Positions 16,085-25,038 of a stretch of 41,360 bases of DNA are shown here, piece by piece (the first letter of the stretch is position 1; every line of letters starts with the position of its first letter). Made by a program: the position numbers and the translations under genes. A model generated the notes under the pieces. It did not search any database, was not told the DNA's origin, and worked only from the letters and a program-made list of their open reading frames with translations. The DNA is taken from assembly GCA_930990975.1 (NCBI GenBank), contig CAKNRR010000012.1:1-41360 (forward strand), in the 5' to 3' direction. The DNA is from an uncultured Clostridia bacterium (GTDB taxonomy: Bacteria > Bacillota > Clostridia > Christensenellales > UBA1242).

Positions 16085-17779
16085 TCAAAATTTTTCAATA
16101 AATTCATTATATGAATAATAATTTTCTTTTCCAAAAACACCTTCTAAATAATTTTTAAATTTTAGACCAACAGGGAATGTGACTAATAAACATAATCTCT
16201 TTTTAGCTCTTGAACAAGCAACATAAAATAAATTTCTATTTCTTATATATTTATCAATATTGTCTTCGTTTATCTCATCCTCTGACAAAGGTAAAAATTT
16301 ATCAAATTGATAGTTTGCCCACCCCTTACTTAATACAAAAACAATATTATCATACTCTTCTCCCTTAACTCCATGATCAGTTGAATATATAGAGAATGGC
16401 ATAAAATATTCCTTGGCGGCGACAAATTCTTTATATTTTATATTCTTTAAGTCTAATAATTTCCCTTTATGATATTCTTTATCAATATCATCAAACATAT
16501 CATTATATAATCCAATAATTTCTGTTGGAGTCGGTATTAATTTACTATCAATTACCACTCGCAAAACATCGAAAATTGTTTTTTCTCTTGCATCTCTTAT
16601 ATTATTGAACAATTGTCTCCATTTCTTTTTTTCATTTCTTGTATTAATTGGCGGTCTAGATTTTAAAGTTTCATACATTAAAGAAAAGTCATTTGTTAAC
16701 AAACTCTGGTATATATTTTCAATCACATCAGCAACAAAATTAAATAATTGATCAGATGAATCTTTTAATCTATCATCTAAAATTTTCAACAAGTTATCAT
16801 ATCCTTGATATGAGGCTAAAACCTTGTGAGTTATCATAAGAGTTTTTAGAGTTTCACCCTCATACTTAAATTTATTTTCAATTACTGATAATCTTTTATT
16901 TAATTCAGTCTGTGGTAAATCATCTCTAAAGTATCTATCAGTTCGACGCATTCCGATATAATCATTACAATCTACAACACATATGTCTCCATTACAATCA
17001 TCTATAGCTGTAATTTGTGGCAATTCTGGTCTCAATCTATTTAATAATTCCACTATTTTTTGTGCAGATCTAAAGTTAACTTTTTTACTTATATCTTTTA
17101 AATTTGCATCTTTGACTTCGCCACAAGCATTATTGGTTTGGTAAATAGTTTGCCAAGAGTCTCCAAACAAACATATTTGCAATTTCGTTTGAATATCAAC
17201 AAAATGTTTTAATAATTTATCCAAAATCTCACTATATGAATCCTGATATTCATCAATTAATATGGCTGCATATTTATGCTCTAATAAAAGTCGAAATTTA
17301 GGAGAATCTAAAAATTTACAAAATAGCCTTATCACATCATCATGATATAAATATAAAACATTGTTTTCTATGTATCTTACACCTAAAGTATAATTAACTG
17401 ATTTTACTTGTAGAAATTCTTCTTCGTTAACTAAAGATAAATCTTTCACATAATCTTTTAAAGGAGATGGAAATTGCTTAATATTTTCCCATGCAAAAGA
17501 ATGTATAGTGGACGGAACAATTCCTTTTATTGTTCCAATACGCTGTTTTATAACTTCAACTGCTGCATTTGTATATGTAATACACGCTATTTGTCTCTTT
17601 TGTTTTTTGAACTCCTTCATTTTATTTGCTACAAACCAGTCTATCACTTTATGAAGTGAATATGTCTTCCCAGATCCGGCACCAGCTTCAACTTTAATAT
17701 TCTTTTTTGATACTATATAACTTATTATTTGTTTATCTGTTTCATCTGCCATTTGTTTCGCAATATCATAACTACTCAT
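16085..17779 (-). CDS. gajB: UvrD/PcrA-like SF1 helicase, GajB-like
   Basis: A 564-residue SF1A helicase. Walker A is VEAGAGSGKT near 32-41, motif Ia is ACITYTNAA, Walker B is AAILIDEYQDS, motif III is FGDSWQTIYQ, motif V is DHGVKGEEYDNIVFVL and motif VI is LFYVACSRAKKRL. It is shorter than housekeeping UvrD (about 720 residues), as GajB proteins are. Its ATG overlaps the 3' end of the OLD nuclease gene by 8 bases, so the two are translationally coupled. In Gabija, GajB assembles with the GajA nuclease in an anti-phage complex. The symbol is by architecture and neighbour, not by database match. Confidence 0.85.
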   Translation of the reverse strand: MSSYDIAKQMADETDKQIISYIVSKKNIKVEAGAGSGKTYSLHKVIDWFVANKMKEFKKQKRQIACITYTNAAVEVIKQRIGTIKGIVPSTIHSFAWENIKQFPSPLKDYVKDLSLVNEEEFLQVKSVNYTLGVRYIENNVLYLYHDDVIRLFCKFLDSPKFRLLLEHKYAAILIDEYQDSYSEILDKLLKHFVDIQTKLQICLFGDSWQTIYQTNNACGEVKDANLKDISKKVNFRSAQKIVELLNRLRPELPQITAIDDCNGDICVVDCNDYIGMRRTDRYFRDDLPQTELNKRLSVIENKFKYEGETLKTLMITHKVLASYQGYDNLLKILDDRLKDSSDQLFNFVADVIENIYQSLLTNDFSLMYETLKSRPPINTRNEKKKWRQLFNNIRDAREKTIFDVLRVVIDSKLIPTPTEIIGLYNDMFDDIDKEYHKGKLLDLKNIKYKEFVAAKEYFMPFSIYSTDHGVKGEEYDNIVFVLSKGWANYQFDKFLPLSEDEINEDNIDKYIRNRNLFYVACSRAKKRLCLLVTFPVGLKFKNYLEGVFGKENYYSYNEFIEKF

Positions 17780-19835
17780 TACTTTCTCCTAATACTGGAT
17801 TATCCAACCAAATTAATCCATTTTTAATATACAAAGGGATATTAAAATTTTCATTGTCTATTAACAAGTCTATTGCAAACTCAGTTTTTGAAATATTACA
17901 TACTTGATTTTCTAAGTCCTCATCAGTTATATCTCCTGATAAATGATACTTACCCCTATTTACATTCATTATCGCCTCTTCTAAACTTCTTCCGCATAAA
18001 CCCTCCTCTTCAATTTGATATTCTATATGGCATGAATTTGCGGTCTTATTAATAGATTTTAAATCTTCTAATTTAACATAACCCGGACTCACATGTTCAT
18101 TTTCTGTTTTATTTGCATTATTAACTGAACTTTCGGAATCCCTGTGAGTGATGTACAACCAATGTTTTAGTGTAGCATTAGTACTATATTGAGATTGTGA
18201 GTATGGAGCTTTTTTATAAGTAATTTTCCCTTCTTCGTTATTTGTTTTTTTAGCGCTATCTATATCAGTAATTATCAATGTAGGTATTTGTAAAAAGTTT
18301 ATAAAATTTAAAAATTTATATGCGTAAGCCCCGCCTATTTCAATTATACTATAATATTGAGATAAGAGATTATCACTTTCATTACTAAATAATTTATTCT
18401 TTGCCATATTTTCAATAATTTTTGGTAACAACAATCTCTCGCATGTTCCTTCTACTAAAATTAATTTATCGGCAAAGAAGATTTCACACATTTCTATTCT
18501 TAAAAACTTTTTTATAAATTTATAATCTTCAGAGTAATTTAAAATAAATAAATTTACGTCTTTATATATCACTGCATCTTTAATTCTTAATGCATATCTC
18601 ACACAACTTAAATCTACTACATTTACTATATAAGATGAATGAGTTGTTATAATAGCTTGAACATGCAATTGTGTAATTTGAGAAAGAAACGCACTTAAAT
18701 ATTCTATAAATTTTCTTTGTAGTTGTGGATGCATATGAGACTCAGGCTCTTCTATAAAAAGTAGTGGAATGCACCCTTCCCCTAGCTCTCTAATAATATT
18801 ACAAAAAGATGCCATTAGTAATTCTATCTTTATCAGATTTTTATAACCCAGCCCATTATTTGTACTCGGAAGAGTTTCTGCGTTTTCACTCGAATTATAT
18901 AAAAGCTTTGTTGATTGAACTAAACTTGATGAAATATCCACATTAGTTTCCGCTGTAAACTTAAGTTCTTCCGCATTGGGATATCCAAATTTTATAGAAC
19001 TTTTAACCAATTCATCCATCTTTTCTTTAATTTTTACATTTATATTATTATTTTCATCTGAAACCAATTCTCTAATATCGGCTATTTTTTTACTAAATTC
19101 ATTCTCGAGAGGAACAAAATTCGCTTTATTGATTTCTGATAAAACATTATTAAATGGATCTATTTCAGTTTCTATTCCGTTTTCATCTAGATTTCTTTCA
19201 GCATTAATAAAATAAATTGGAAATAAGTTATTTAACTCTTGTTGTGATTTAAGAACAAAATCTTCTTCATTTTTTGGATTTACTGCGTAAATTTTAAGAG
19301 CAAACAATTTAAAATAGTTTTGTTTTATAATAGATTTTAATTCATCTGTAAATTTATTTCTGCAACAATCTTTAATTTCATTGTCTTTAATAAATTCTTG
19401 TAACTTTACAAAAATTTCTGATAATACTTTTTCATCAGCTGGCATTTCGTAAGAAGCTTTAATTTCAACAACTGTATTGGTTTCATCAATATCTATTATA
19501 AAAGGAGATAAATTTCCTAAATATTGATTTTCATCAACATCTTCATAATTTATAAAAAACTTTATTGATGTAATTGGAATACTTTTTAATAATTCATCAT
19601 AATTAATCTTATTTAAAAGAAACTTTTCTATATTCTCATATAACACTCTTCTTAATTTTAGCGGATAAGTATCAAACTTCAAAACTCTACCTTGTATTAC
19701 TTTTCTTATTATATCCAAAAAAGAAGTTTTTCCTGAATTATTCCTTCCAACTATTATAGTATGATTTTTATCTATTTTAACCTTGACACTATCTAAAGTT
19801 TTATAATTATTGATAATAACTTCCTCTAAAAACAT
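17772..19835 (-). CDS. gajA: OLD-family ATPase with TOPRIM nuclease, GajA-like
   Basis: A protein of about 687 residues starting at the ATG at 19835 (MFLEEVI; AGGAGGG six bases upstream). The N-terminal ABC-type ATPase has Walker A GRNNSGKTS near 30-38. After a long helical insert come Walker B LLFIEEPESHMHPQ and the H-loop TTHSSYIV. The C-terminal TOPRIM domain has ILVEG with its conserved Glu and IITDIDSAK with the DxD pair. The order and the downstream UvrD-like gene match Gabija GajA, a nuclease that cuts phage DNA when nucleotide levels drop. It is about 100 residues longer than typical GajA, so it could also be described as a class 2 OLD protein. Confidence 0.85.
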   Translation of the reverse strand: MFLEEVIINNYKTLDSVKVKIDKNHTIIVGRNNSGKTSFLDIIRKVIQGRVLKFDTYPLKLRRVLYENIEKFLLNKINYDELLKSIPITSIKFFINYEDVDENQYLGNLSPFIIDIDETNTVVEIKASYEMPADEKVLSEIFVKLQEFIKDNEIKDCCRNKFTDELKSIIKQNYFKLFALKIYAVNPKNEEDFVLKSQQELNNLFPIYFINAERNLDENGIETEIDPFNNVLSEINKANFVPLENEFSKKIADIRELVSDENNNINVKIKEKMDELVKSSIKFGYPNAEELKFTAETNVDISSSLVQSTKLLYNSSENAETLPSTNNGLGYKNLIKIELLMASFCNIIRELGEGCIPLLFIEEPESHMHPQLQRKFIEYLSAFLSQITQLHVQAIITTHSSYIVNVVDLSCVRYALRIKDAVIYKDVNLFILNYSEDYKFIKKFLRIEMCEIFFADKLILVEGTCERLLLPKIIENMAKNKLFSNESDNLLSQYYSIIEIGGAYAYKFLNFINFLQIPTLIITDIDSAKKTNNEEGKITYKKAPYSQSQYSTNATLKHWLYITHRDSESSVNNANKTENEHVSPGYVKLEDLKSINKTANSCHIEYQIEEEGLCGRSLEEAIMNVNRGKYHLSGDITDEDLENQVCNISKTEFAIDLLIDNENFNIPLYIKNGLIWLDNPVLGESNE

Positions 19836-19857
19836 TATCCCTCCTATATTTAGTTCC

Positions 19858-19863
19858 ATTATA
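19858..19863 (-). promoter_or_regulatory. Extended -10 promoter of the Gabija-like operon
   Basis: TGTTATAAT on the minus strand about 23 bases before the ATG at 19835, leaving a short leader that contains the AGGAGGG ribosome site. Confidence 0.6.
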
Positions 19864-20430
19864 ACATAATCAGAATATTTTTCCATATTTTCGGCAAAAT
19901 TCGCGCAAATTTTACTTTATATAAAACCCATAGGCAAATAAATGCCTATATGTTATAATCCTGTGGGTTGGGATGTAGTCGATGAATTTGATGTAGTTTG
20001 AAAATTTTTGAATAGTTGGTGGGGTTGCTTTGTCTTTTGTTTTGGTCTTAGTAGTTTGCTTGTTTTTTGTTTTTGTTTTACTTTCTATGTTAATACTTAA
20101 CTCTTCCCTACCTTCAAACTTTAACTCTTCTTTTGCAGTTACAGTTTTGTTGTTTTCAGTTCCAACCTCCCCTTTTTCGGGGTTGATTGCTTTGTTTTTT
20201 GCAAAAGGTTCGAAGGCAGGTGTTCTACGCCCTTGAAACGAAGTCTGTGGGAACCTTTGCGGGTTCGAATAATGAACAATGAGTTTGAATTGGCATTTCG
20301 GGCTATCCAACAATTCTTTTAACATACGGATTCGCTATTCGCTAAAAATAAAATTAATCTATAAACAAAGGAATTTAGATTTATAAATAAAAATATGGAA
20401 TTTTCAACAATCCATAAAAATTCTAGGTTG
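19864..20430. other. Intergenic stretch between defence island and DUF4116 gene
   Basis: Contains an open frame on minus (19912-20325, 137 codons) without a ribosome site; it is low-complexity, lysine- and threonine-rich and resembles no known protein, so I do not call it. A hairpin ATAGGCA/TGCCTAT (19930-19949) lies at its end, inside a weaker outer pairing of AACCCA and TGGGTT. It probably holds remnant sequence at the border of the island. Confidence 0.4.
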
Positions 20431-20459
20431 TTGACTTCAATTAAGAGTTGTTGTATAAT
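20431..20459 (+). promoter_or_regulatory. Promoter of the DUF4116-like gene
   Basis: TTGACT (20431-20436), a 17-base spacer, TATAAT (20454-20459). Transcription would start near 20466. This excludes any start codon before 20466 and supports the ATG at 20479. Confidence 0.75.
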
Positions 20460-20478
20460 AATTGTGGAGCAATTAAAA

Positions 20479-21600
20479 ATGGAGAAAAAAACAAATAAAT
20501 TAACAAATTTTTTATACATAAAAAAACTTCAAAGAAATATCAATAAAGGCAAAAGCAAATCCGAAAAAATAAAAGATAAAGATTTAGCATTATATATCGT
20601 AAAAACAGATAGAGAAGGCTATCTCAAAATTCCTAAAAAATGGCAAGACGATAAAGATATATTATTAGCCACAATAGAATGCAACGCATACCAAGCTCAA
20701 TATTTTTCTAAAGATATTTTGGATGACAATGAATTCAGTGTCGATGCAATTAAAAAAAGCCCTTCTTATTATCAATTTTTAAGTGATCGACTTCATGAAG
20801 ACAAAGATTTGCTTCTTTTAGCCTATGACAATCCTAAAAATCGTGCTAGCTTCTGCATTAATTATGCTTCGGAAACACTAAAAAAAGATAGAGAACTTAC
20901 AAAAAAAATATTGTCTAAAGACGGAATCTCATTAGAACATGTTGATGAAGAATTCAAGAATGATAAAGAACTTGTTCTTATTGCAATAAATGAAAATGCA
21001 ATGTCTTTACAATATGCTTCTCCAAAGTTACAAAATGATAAAACTGTGGTTTTGGCAGCGGTTAAAAAAAACGGCAATGTATATGAGTTTTTGCCAAAAA
21101 CTATGAAGCAAAATAAAGAAGTTGCATGCACAGCTTTCAAAAAAGCCAATGACAAATATTGGGTTTATAAAAGCATGCCACTGCTCTTGCAAACCGACAA
21201 AGATATTCTGGATATTTATATAAAGGAAAAACCTGGCAACTTAGAACATATTACAGAAATTCCTAGTAACAAAAATTACGCACTAGATTTGATAAAGAAG
21301 GACCATAGATATTTTAAGTATGTTTCGACCGATGCTTATGATAAAGATTTCCTTTCAGACGTCATGATTGTTAATCCAAAAACAATGCCTTATGTAAAAG
21401 CCCTCACAAATGATTATTTTTGTGAATATATTGCTCAAGACGCATTTAAAATATATAATGAAAAATTAAATAAAAAAAATGAAAAAGAAAGAGCAAAAAC
21501 TAATGAAAACAGTCAAAATCTAAAGAAAGATAACAACACTGCAAACAATACCCAAGACAAAGATGGAAACATTGACAACAGTGAAAATGAAATGGAATAA
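20479..21600 (+). CDS. DUF4116-like helical repeat protein
   Basis: A 373-residue protein made of repeats of about 25 residues of the form DKDxLLxAIxxNxxxLQYxSxxL (for example DKELVLIAINENAMSLQYAS and DKTVVLAAVKKNGNVYEF). This is the pattern of DUF4116 repeats, known from protist, viral and some bacterial proteins and thought to form helical solenoids that bind other proteins. The C-terminal 60 residues are charged and low complexity (Lys, Asn, Glu). No signal peptide or TM is visible. The promoter at 20431-20459 lies within the upstream extension of the frame, so the start is 20479. It is monocistronic, ending at a strong terminator. Confidence 0.7.
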   Translation: MEKKTNKLTNFLYIKKLQRNINKGKSKSEKIKDKDLALYIVKTDREGYLKIPKKWQDDKDILLATIECNAYQAQYFSKDILDDNEFSVDAIKKSPSYYQFLSDRLHEDKDLLLLAYDNPKNRASFCINYASETLKKDRELTKKILSKDGISLEHVDEEFKNDKELVLIAINENAMSLQYASPKLQNDKTVVLAAVKKNGNVYEFLPKTMKQNKEVACTAFKKANDKYWVYKSMPLLLQTDKDILDIYIKEKPGNLEHITEIPSNKNYALDLIKKDHRYFKYVSTDAYDKDFLSDVMIVNPKTMPYVKALTNDYFCEYIAQDAFKIYNEKLNKKNEKERAKTNENSQNLKKDNNTANNTQDKDGNIDNSENEME

Positions 21601-21630
21601 AACATTAATTAAGCTACATATTGTAAATAT

Positions 21631-21669
21631 AAAATCCTATAAGCACTAAGCATATTATAGGATTTTTTA
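21631..21669 (+). terminator. Rho-independent terminator
   Basis: AAAATCCTATAA pairs with TTATAGGATTTT around a 12-base loop, then more Ts. It is 30 bases after the DUF4116-like gene. Confidence 0.85.
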
Positions 21670-21774
21670 TTTTACATAAAAATTTGCAAAACAAATTAAT
21701 CTAAGCATCCTGCGAAACACAATTCTTATAAAAACAAAAATTTTAAAAGTTTTGTATTTCAACCCAATCCCCTA

Positions 21775-21803
21775 TTGACTTTGAGGATTTTATTTAATAT
21801 AAT
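21775..21803 (+). promoter_or_regulatory. Promoter predicting a leaderless mRNA
   Basis: TTGACT (21775-21780), a 17-base spacer, TATAAT (21798-21803). The expected start, 6-7 bases past the -10, falls on the ATG at 21810, and no ribosome site is present. Confidence 0.75.
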
Positions 21804-21809
21804 TGATGT

Positions 21810-22712
21810 ATGAATAAAACAATATTGAAATTTATTGCCAATCAAGATATTAATATGGGCAAAATAGAAAAATTAAATGAAAAACGCGTCAATTCTTTGA
21901 ATGATATAAATTGGATTGTTGAAAGATATAACCTTCTTAAAAACAGTTATATTCCAAAAAAGGTTTGTATTGCCGATATAGAAGGATATAACTATGCCTT
22001 TATGAATTTAGATAATAAAAATATCATAAACAATATGCCATTCTTCTATGATGAAGAAAAAGACGGGTATGCCACAAGATCTTTATCTCTTCTAGATATA
22101 ACTTCGCAAGACATTATAGATAAACTTGAATATAGTTTCAAACGCGACCCAATTTGCTTGAATGAAGCTGATGAAGGCAAATATGTGATCGGGACTAATG
22201 GCCTGCATAGGTATCATGTAATTAAAGCGCATTATCTCAAAGAGCTTTCTCTTCTTAATAAGAATGACACTAAAAGCATTGAAAAATTGAAAGAAAAATA
22301 TACATTTGAAACTTTGGTGTCCGAAGTAGATTTTTATAAGACATATTCATCATTTTTATTGCAAACAATTGCACGCTTCCAAGACAGAAACATTGATGTG
22401 TCATCGGACTATGATATGTACACTGGACTTACAGGTAATGTTGTTTTTAAAAATTATGACGAAGGGACACAAACAGTGCTTGATGATAAAAAACTTAGTT
22501 TAGTCCTAAAAGATTCATTGGAAAACTTTTTATCAGACAAATCAATATCTAAAAAGAAATTTAAGGAATTTTTTGAAATAATCAAAGATTCACAGGAAAA
22601 ATATGCTAGCTTCAACAAGTTCTGTGAAGAAAACTTAAAAGAATTTATACCATATCTTAATATTAAAAATCACAACCACTTTGTTAGGGAGGATTGTTAT
22701 GCAAGTATATAA
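21810..22712 (+). CDS. ParB/sulfiredoxin-fold-like protein, first gene of a three-gene operon
   Basis: A 300-residue cytoplasmic protein. The only motif I can place is IGTNGLHRYHVIKAHYL near 129-146, which resembles the GxHR box of ParB/Srx-like domains, where it binds nucleotide. The rest, including a helical C-terminal half, is not recognised. The promoter sits so close that the transcript probably begins at the ATG. The last codons overlap the next gene, and that gene overlaps the third, so the three proteins are translated together and probably work in one process. It could be a DNA-binding or nucleotidase-like enzyme; the evidence is a single motif. Confidence 0.55.
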   Translation: MNKTILKFIANQDINMGKIEKLNEKRVNSLNDINWIVERYNLLKNSYIPKKVCIADIEGYNYAFMNLDNKNIINNMPFFYDEEKDGYATRSLSLLDITSQDIIDKLEYSFKRDPICLNEADEGKYVIGTNGLHRYHVIKAHYLKELSLLNKNDTKSIEKLKEKYTFETLVSEVDFYKTYSSFLLQTIARFQDRNIDVSSDYDMYTGLTGNVVFKNYDEGTQTVLDDKKLSLVLKDSLENFLSDKSISKKKFKEFFEIIKDSQEKYASFNKFCEENLKEFIPYLNIKNHNHFVREDCYASI

Positions 22713-23037
22713 ATGTGAAAAATCTGATAGAGAAAATGCAGAGAAATATATTTTTAAAGATGGCGAAAAAGAGCTAGGCTATGGATATTTCATGCAAACT
22801 GAAATCAACCCTATCGACATCTTTATCCATGAAGAATTTAGATCAAATGGTTATGGTAAAGAACTTTTCTTGCAAATGATAAAAGTTGCAAAAGACCACG
22901 GCGTTAAAGCTATGATGTTTCAAATAGGGATAGAAAACTATAGAATTATCAACATTATTGCTTCATTTGGAGCGCTTAACATAGGCACATCAGACGGCAT
23001 TCAAAAATGGGTTTTGCCAATAGATTTTAAGAGATGA
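22699..23037 (+). CDS. GNAT-family N-acetyltransferase
   Basis: A 112-residue protein (start at the ATG at 22699, preceded by AGGGAGG inside the upstream gene). It has the core of a GNAT fold: a strand and loop IDIFIHEEF followed by RSNGYGKELFLQMIKVAK, the acetyl-CoA pyrophosphate-binding (R/Q)xxGxG/A motif, then the later strand with NYRIINIIASFGA. It transfers an acetyl group from acetyl-CoA to an unknown amine, possibly a partner protein of the operon. It is short for a GNAT but keeps the central motifs. It overlaps both neighbours. Confidence 0.8.
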   Translation: MQVYKCEKSDRENAEKYIFKDGEKELGYGYFMQTEINPIDIFIHEEFRSNGYGKELFLQMIKVAKDHGVKAMMFQIGIENYRIINIIASFGALNIGTSDGIQKWVLPIDFKR

Positions 23038-24200
23038 AAAATTATAAAGCCATGTCAAAATTAAAAATTTCTAAAACTTATGCTGAAGAATTTGATGAAA
23101 AATGTGCAAAACACAATGCTCATGGTTTTTTGCGTTATATAACAGAACCAGATGATAAAAATATTTCACTTCTTGATCTTTTTAAAGAAATTGAAAAAAC
23201 TATAATTTGGCAACAAGTAGAGCCTGAAAGTGAAACCAATCTGAATGAGAAGCAATTTAAAGCAATCATAAGTGATTTTTATGAAACATATTTCCCTCAT
23301 AAGGCTGAGGAAGTAAAACAAATTTTAAATCGAAGCCATCCATATTTTATTGATAGAGCAGGAAATTGTCATATAAATTTTATTAAAGCGGAGAAAAATG
23401 ATTTTCGATCAAGCAATGTTGGACATGCTGGCAGAAGGACATATTTAGAATATAATGTTTATTTTCATAATAATGTTGATGATTTAAGCACAACAGCTCA
23501 TGAAATTGCACATGCCATCAGCAGTCATCACAAACATTTGATTGAACTTATTCGCAGCGACACAAATCAAAGCGAAATAGACAAATATATTCAGCGTAAA
23601 AATAATTTTGACAATGATTGTATTGGAGAAATTGAAAGTTTAATAGTGGAGAGATTGTTTATCCATTATTTACATGATATGGGACTTATCACGGAAAAAG
23701 ATTTATGCAATTTTGAGAAGAAACAGCAAGCAACTCTTCTCAGCGAAATAAATTTGATTCAAGAAGAGAGAGAAATATTGAAAGAACTTCCCTGCCCTGT
23801 GACCGAAAAAAGCCTCGCAAACCTAGTAAAAAATTTAGAAAAAACGAAAAATAAGCGTCTTATTGAGCGTATAGAAAATATGCATGACAACGATAGGCAT
23901 AGCTCATATATGTTTAGATATATTGTCGGGCGAATCGTTTCTGAAGAATGGATGAAAAAATATTTGGCAAGTGGCAAGCAAAAACAAACAAAAATGCTTG
24001 AGCAATTTGAACATTATTTAGACAACACTTACAAATTGAACTTAAATAATGCTTGTGATGAATTACTAAATTTAGATTTTACTTCAATCGTTGAAAATTA
24101 TGTAATTGATAAACTCAATCAACGCAAAGCGAAGCAACAGAAAAAAAGTGACAAACTTGATAATAATGAGAATGCCGAGGAAGAGCGCCATATTATATAA
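23034..24200 (+). CDS. Putative HExxH zinc metallopeptidase
   Basis: A 388-residue protein with HEIAH at 156-160 in LSTTAHEIAHAISSHH, the zinc and catalytic helix. A helix IGEIESLIVERLF near 197-209 follows, whose Glu residues could be the third ligand, as in the M3/M32 gluzincins. No signal peptide is seen, so it is cytoplasmic. The ATG overlaps the GNAT stop (ATGA). The C-terminal 30 residues are Lys/Gln/Asn rich. The family is not identified. Coupling to a GNAT and a ParB-like gene is unusual and suggests a protein-modification or toxin-like function, but that is conjecture. Confidence 0.65.
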   Translation: MKNYKAMSKLKISKTYAEEFDEKCAKHNAHGFLRYITEPDDKNISLLDLFKEIEKTIIWQQVEPESETNLNEKQFKAIISDFYETYFPHKAEEVKQILNRSHPYFIDRAGNCHINFIKAEKNDFRSSNVGHAGRRTYLEYNVYFHNNVDDLSTTAHEIAHAISSHHKHLIELIRSDTNQSEIDKYIQRKNNFDNDCIGEIESLIVERLFIHYLHDMGLITEKDLCNFEKKQQATLLSEINLIQEEREILKELPCPVTEKSLANLVKNLEKTKNKRLIERIENMHDNDRHSSYMFRYIVGRIVSEEWMKKYLASGKQKQTKMLEQFEHYLDNTYKLNLNNACDELLNLDFTSIVENYVIDKLNQRKAKQQKKSDKLDNNENAEEERHII

Positions 24201-24217
24201 TAAGCGCTCTTTTTTTA
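24181..24217 (+). terminator. Terminator overlapping the end of the metallopeptidase gene
   Basis: AAGAGCGC (24181-24188) pairs with GCGCTCTT (24204-24211), followed by Ts. The gene's stop codon lies in the loop. Confidence 0.85.
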
Positions 24218-24251
24218 TCTTGCTACAAAAATGAAACAAATTATAATTTAT

Positions 24252-24286
24252 AAAAAAGACAGCACGCTTAATGCTGTCTTTTTTTA
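24252..24286. terminator. Bidirectional terminator
   Basis: AAAAGACAGCA pairs with TGCTGTCTTTT, with A and T runs on both sides, between the end of the three-gene operon and the convergent YjbR-like gene. Confidence 0.8.
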
Positions 24287-24375
24287 TCAACAAAACACTT
24301 ATTCTACAAATAACTTTTAAAGGTCATTCCCCTCATTATGATTAGTTTTTAAATTTTATAAAATCCATAGCAAAA

Positions 24376-24768
24376 TCAGCTTGTTTTCTTAGTCTTTTTG
24401 TTCTTTTCTATAATTTCGTAACTATTATCCAGTAAGAAGAAAATGTCCTCTTTTTCTACGCTGCCATCTAGTAATGCCATTATCCAATGTTCCTTATTCA
24501 TATGGTAGGCAGGCAAAAAGCCTTCCTCTTGCAAAAGACCCCCTTGTAAAATTGAGTCACACTTGGCAGTGACAACATCTATTTCCCCTTCCCCAACAAG
24601 ACCAATTTTTTCTTTAGGGAGGGACATAATCGCAGCATACCACTTTTTGTTTGGATGACGCAAAACAGCATAAGTTGGATATGCCTTCCATAAATATTCT
24701 GGCGAGGTGTCAAATTTTGATTTAACATAATTCAATACATCTTCTTTCAAAGCCCCATTATCTTTCAT
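24376..24768 (-). CDS. YjbR/MmcQ-like (DUF419) protein
   Basis: A 130-residue protein, start at the ATG at 24768 with AAGGAT upstream. The features match the MmcQ/YjbR family: an N-terminal helix (DVLNYVKSKFDTSPEYLW), then PTYAVLRHPNKKWYAAIMSL, later VTAKCDSIL, and a C-terminal HWIMALLDGSVEKEDIFFLLDNSYE. These small proteins have a double-wing DNA-binding-like fold, but their role is not established. It is monocistronic; a bidirectional hairpin lies about 90 bases past the stop. Confidence 0.8.
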   Translation of the reverse strand: MKDNGALKEDVLNYVKSKFDTSPEYLWKAYPTYAVLRHPNKKWYAAIMSLPKEKIGLVGEGEIDVVTAKCDSILQGGLLQEEGFLPAYHMNKEHWIMALLDGSVEKEDIFFLLDNSYEIIEKNKKTKKTS

Positions 24769-24950
24769 AATCAATATCCTTTTAATATTTATCAAAAATT
24801 TGATATTTTTTATTAATAATTTTATTATATCATAAAATAAATTATATTTTTATTTTTTCTTATTATTTTTTTTGTATTTTTCATTTTATATAATTTTTAT
24901 TAATATTGTTTTTTATTTTGCTTATTTTTTAATATTTATTTTAATATTAA

Positions 24951-24979
24951 TTGACTTTTTTAAATTATTTGAGTATTTT
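24951..24979 (+). promoter_or_regulatory. Promoter of the lipoprotein gene at 25039
   Basis: TTGACT (24951-24956), a 17-base spacer, TATTTT (24974-24979), in a very AT-rich upstream region (24800-24980). Confidence 0.5.
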
Positions 24980-25038
24980 ATTTTATGTTGTCTGTCGCTT
25001 TGGCAGGCGTTTGCAAATGATAAAACAAGGAGAGTCTT

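Noticed and set aside
19912-20325. 137-codon minus-strand frame with a Lys/Thr-rich segment
   Set aside because: No ribosome site, low-complexity content and a start region (SNPQRFPQTSFQGRRTPAF) of a kind often seen in mispredicted frames of low-GC genomes.
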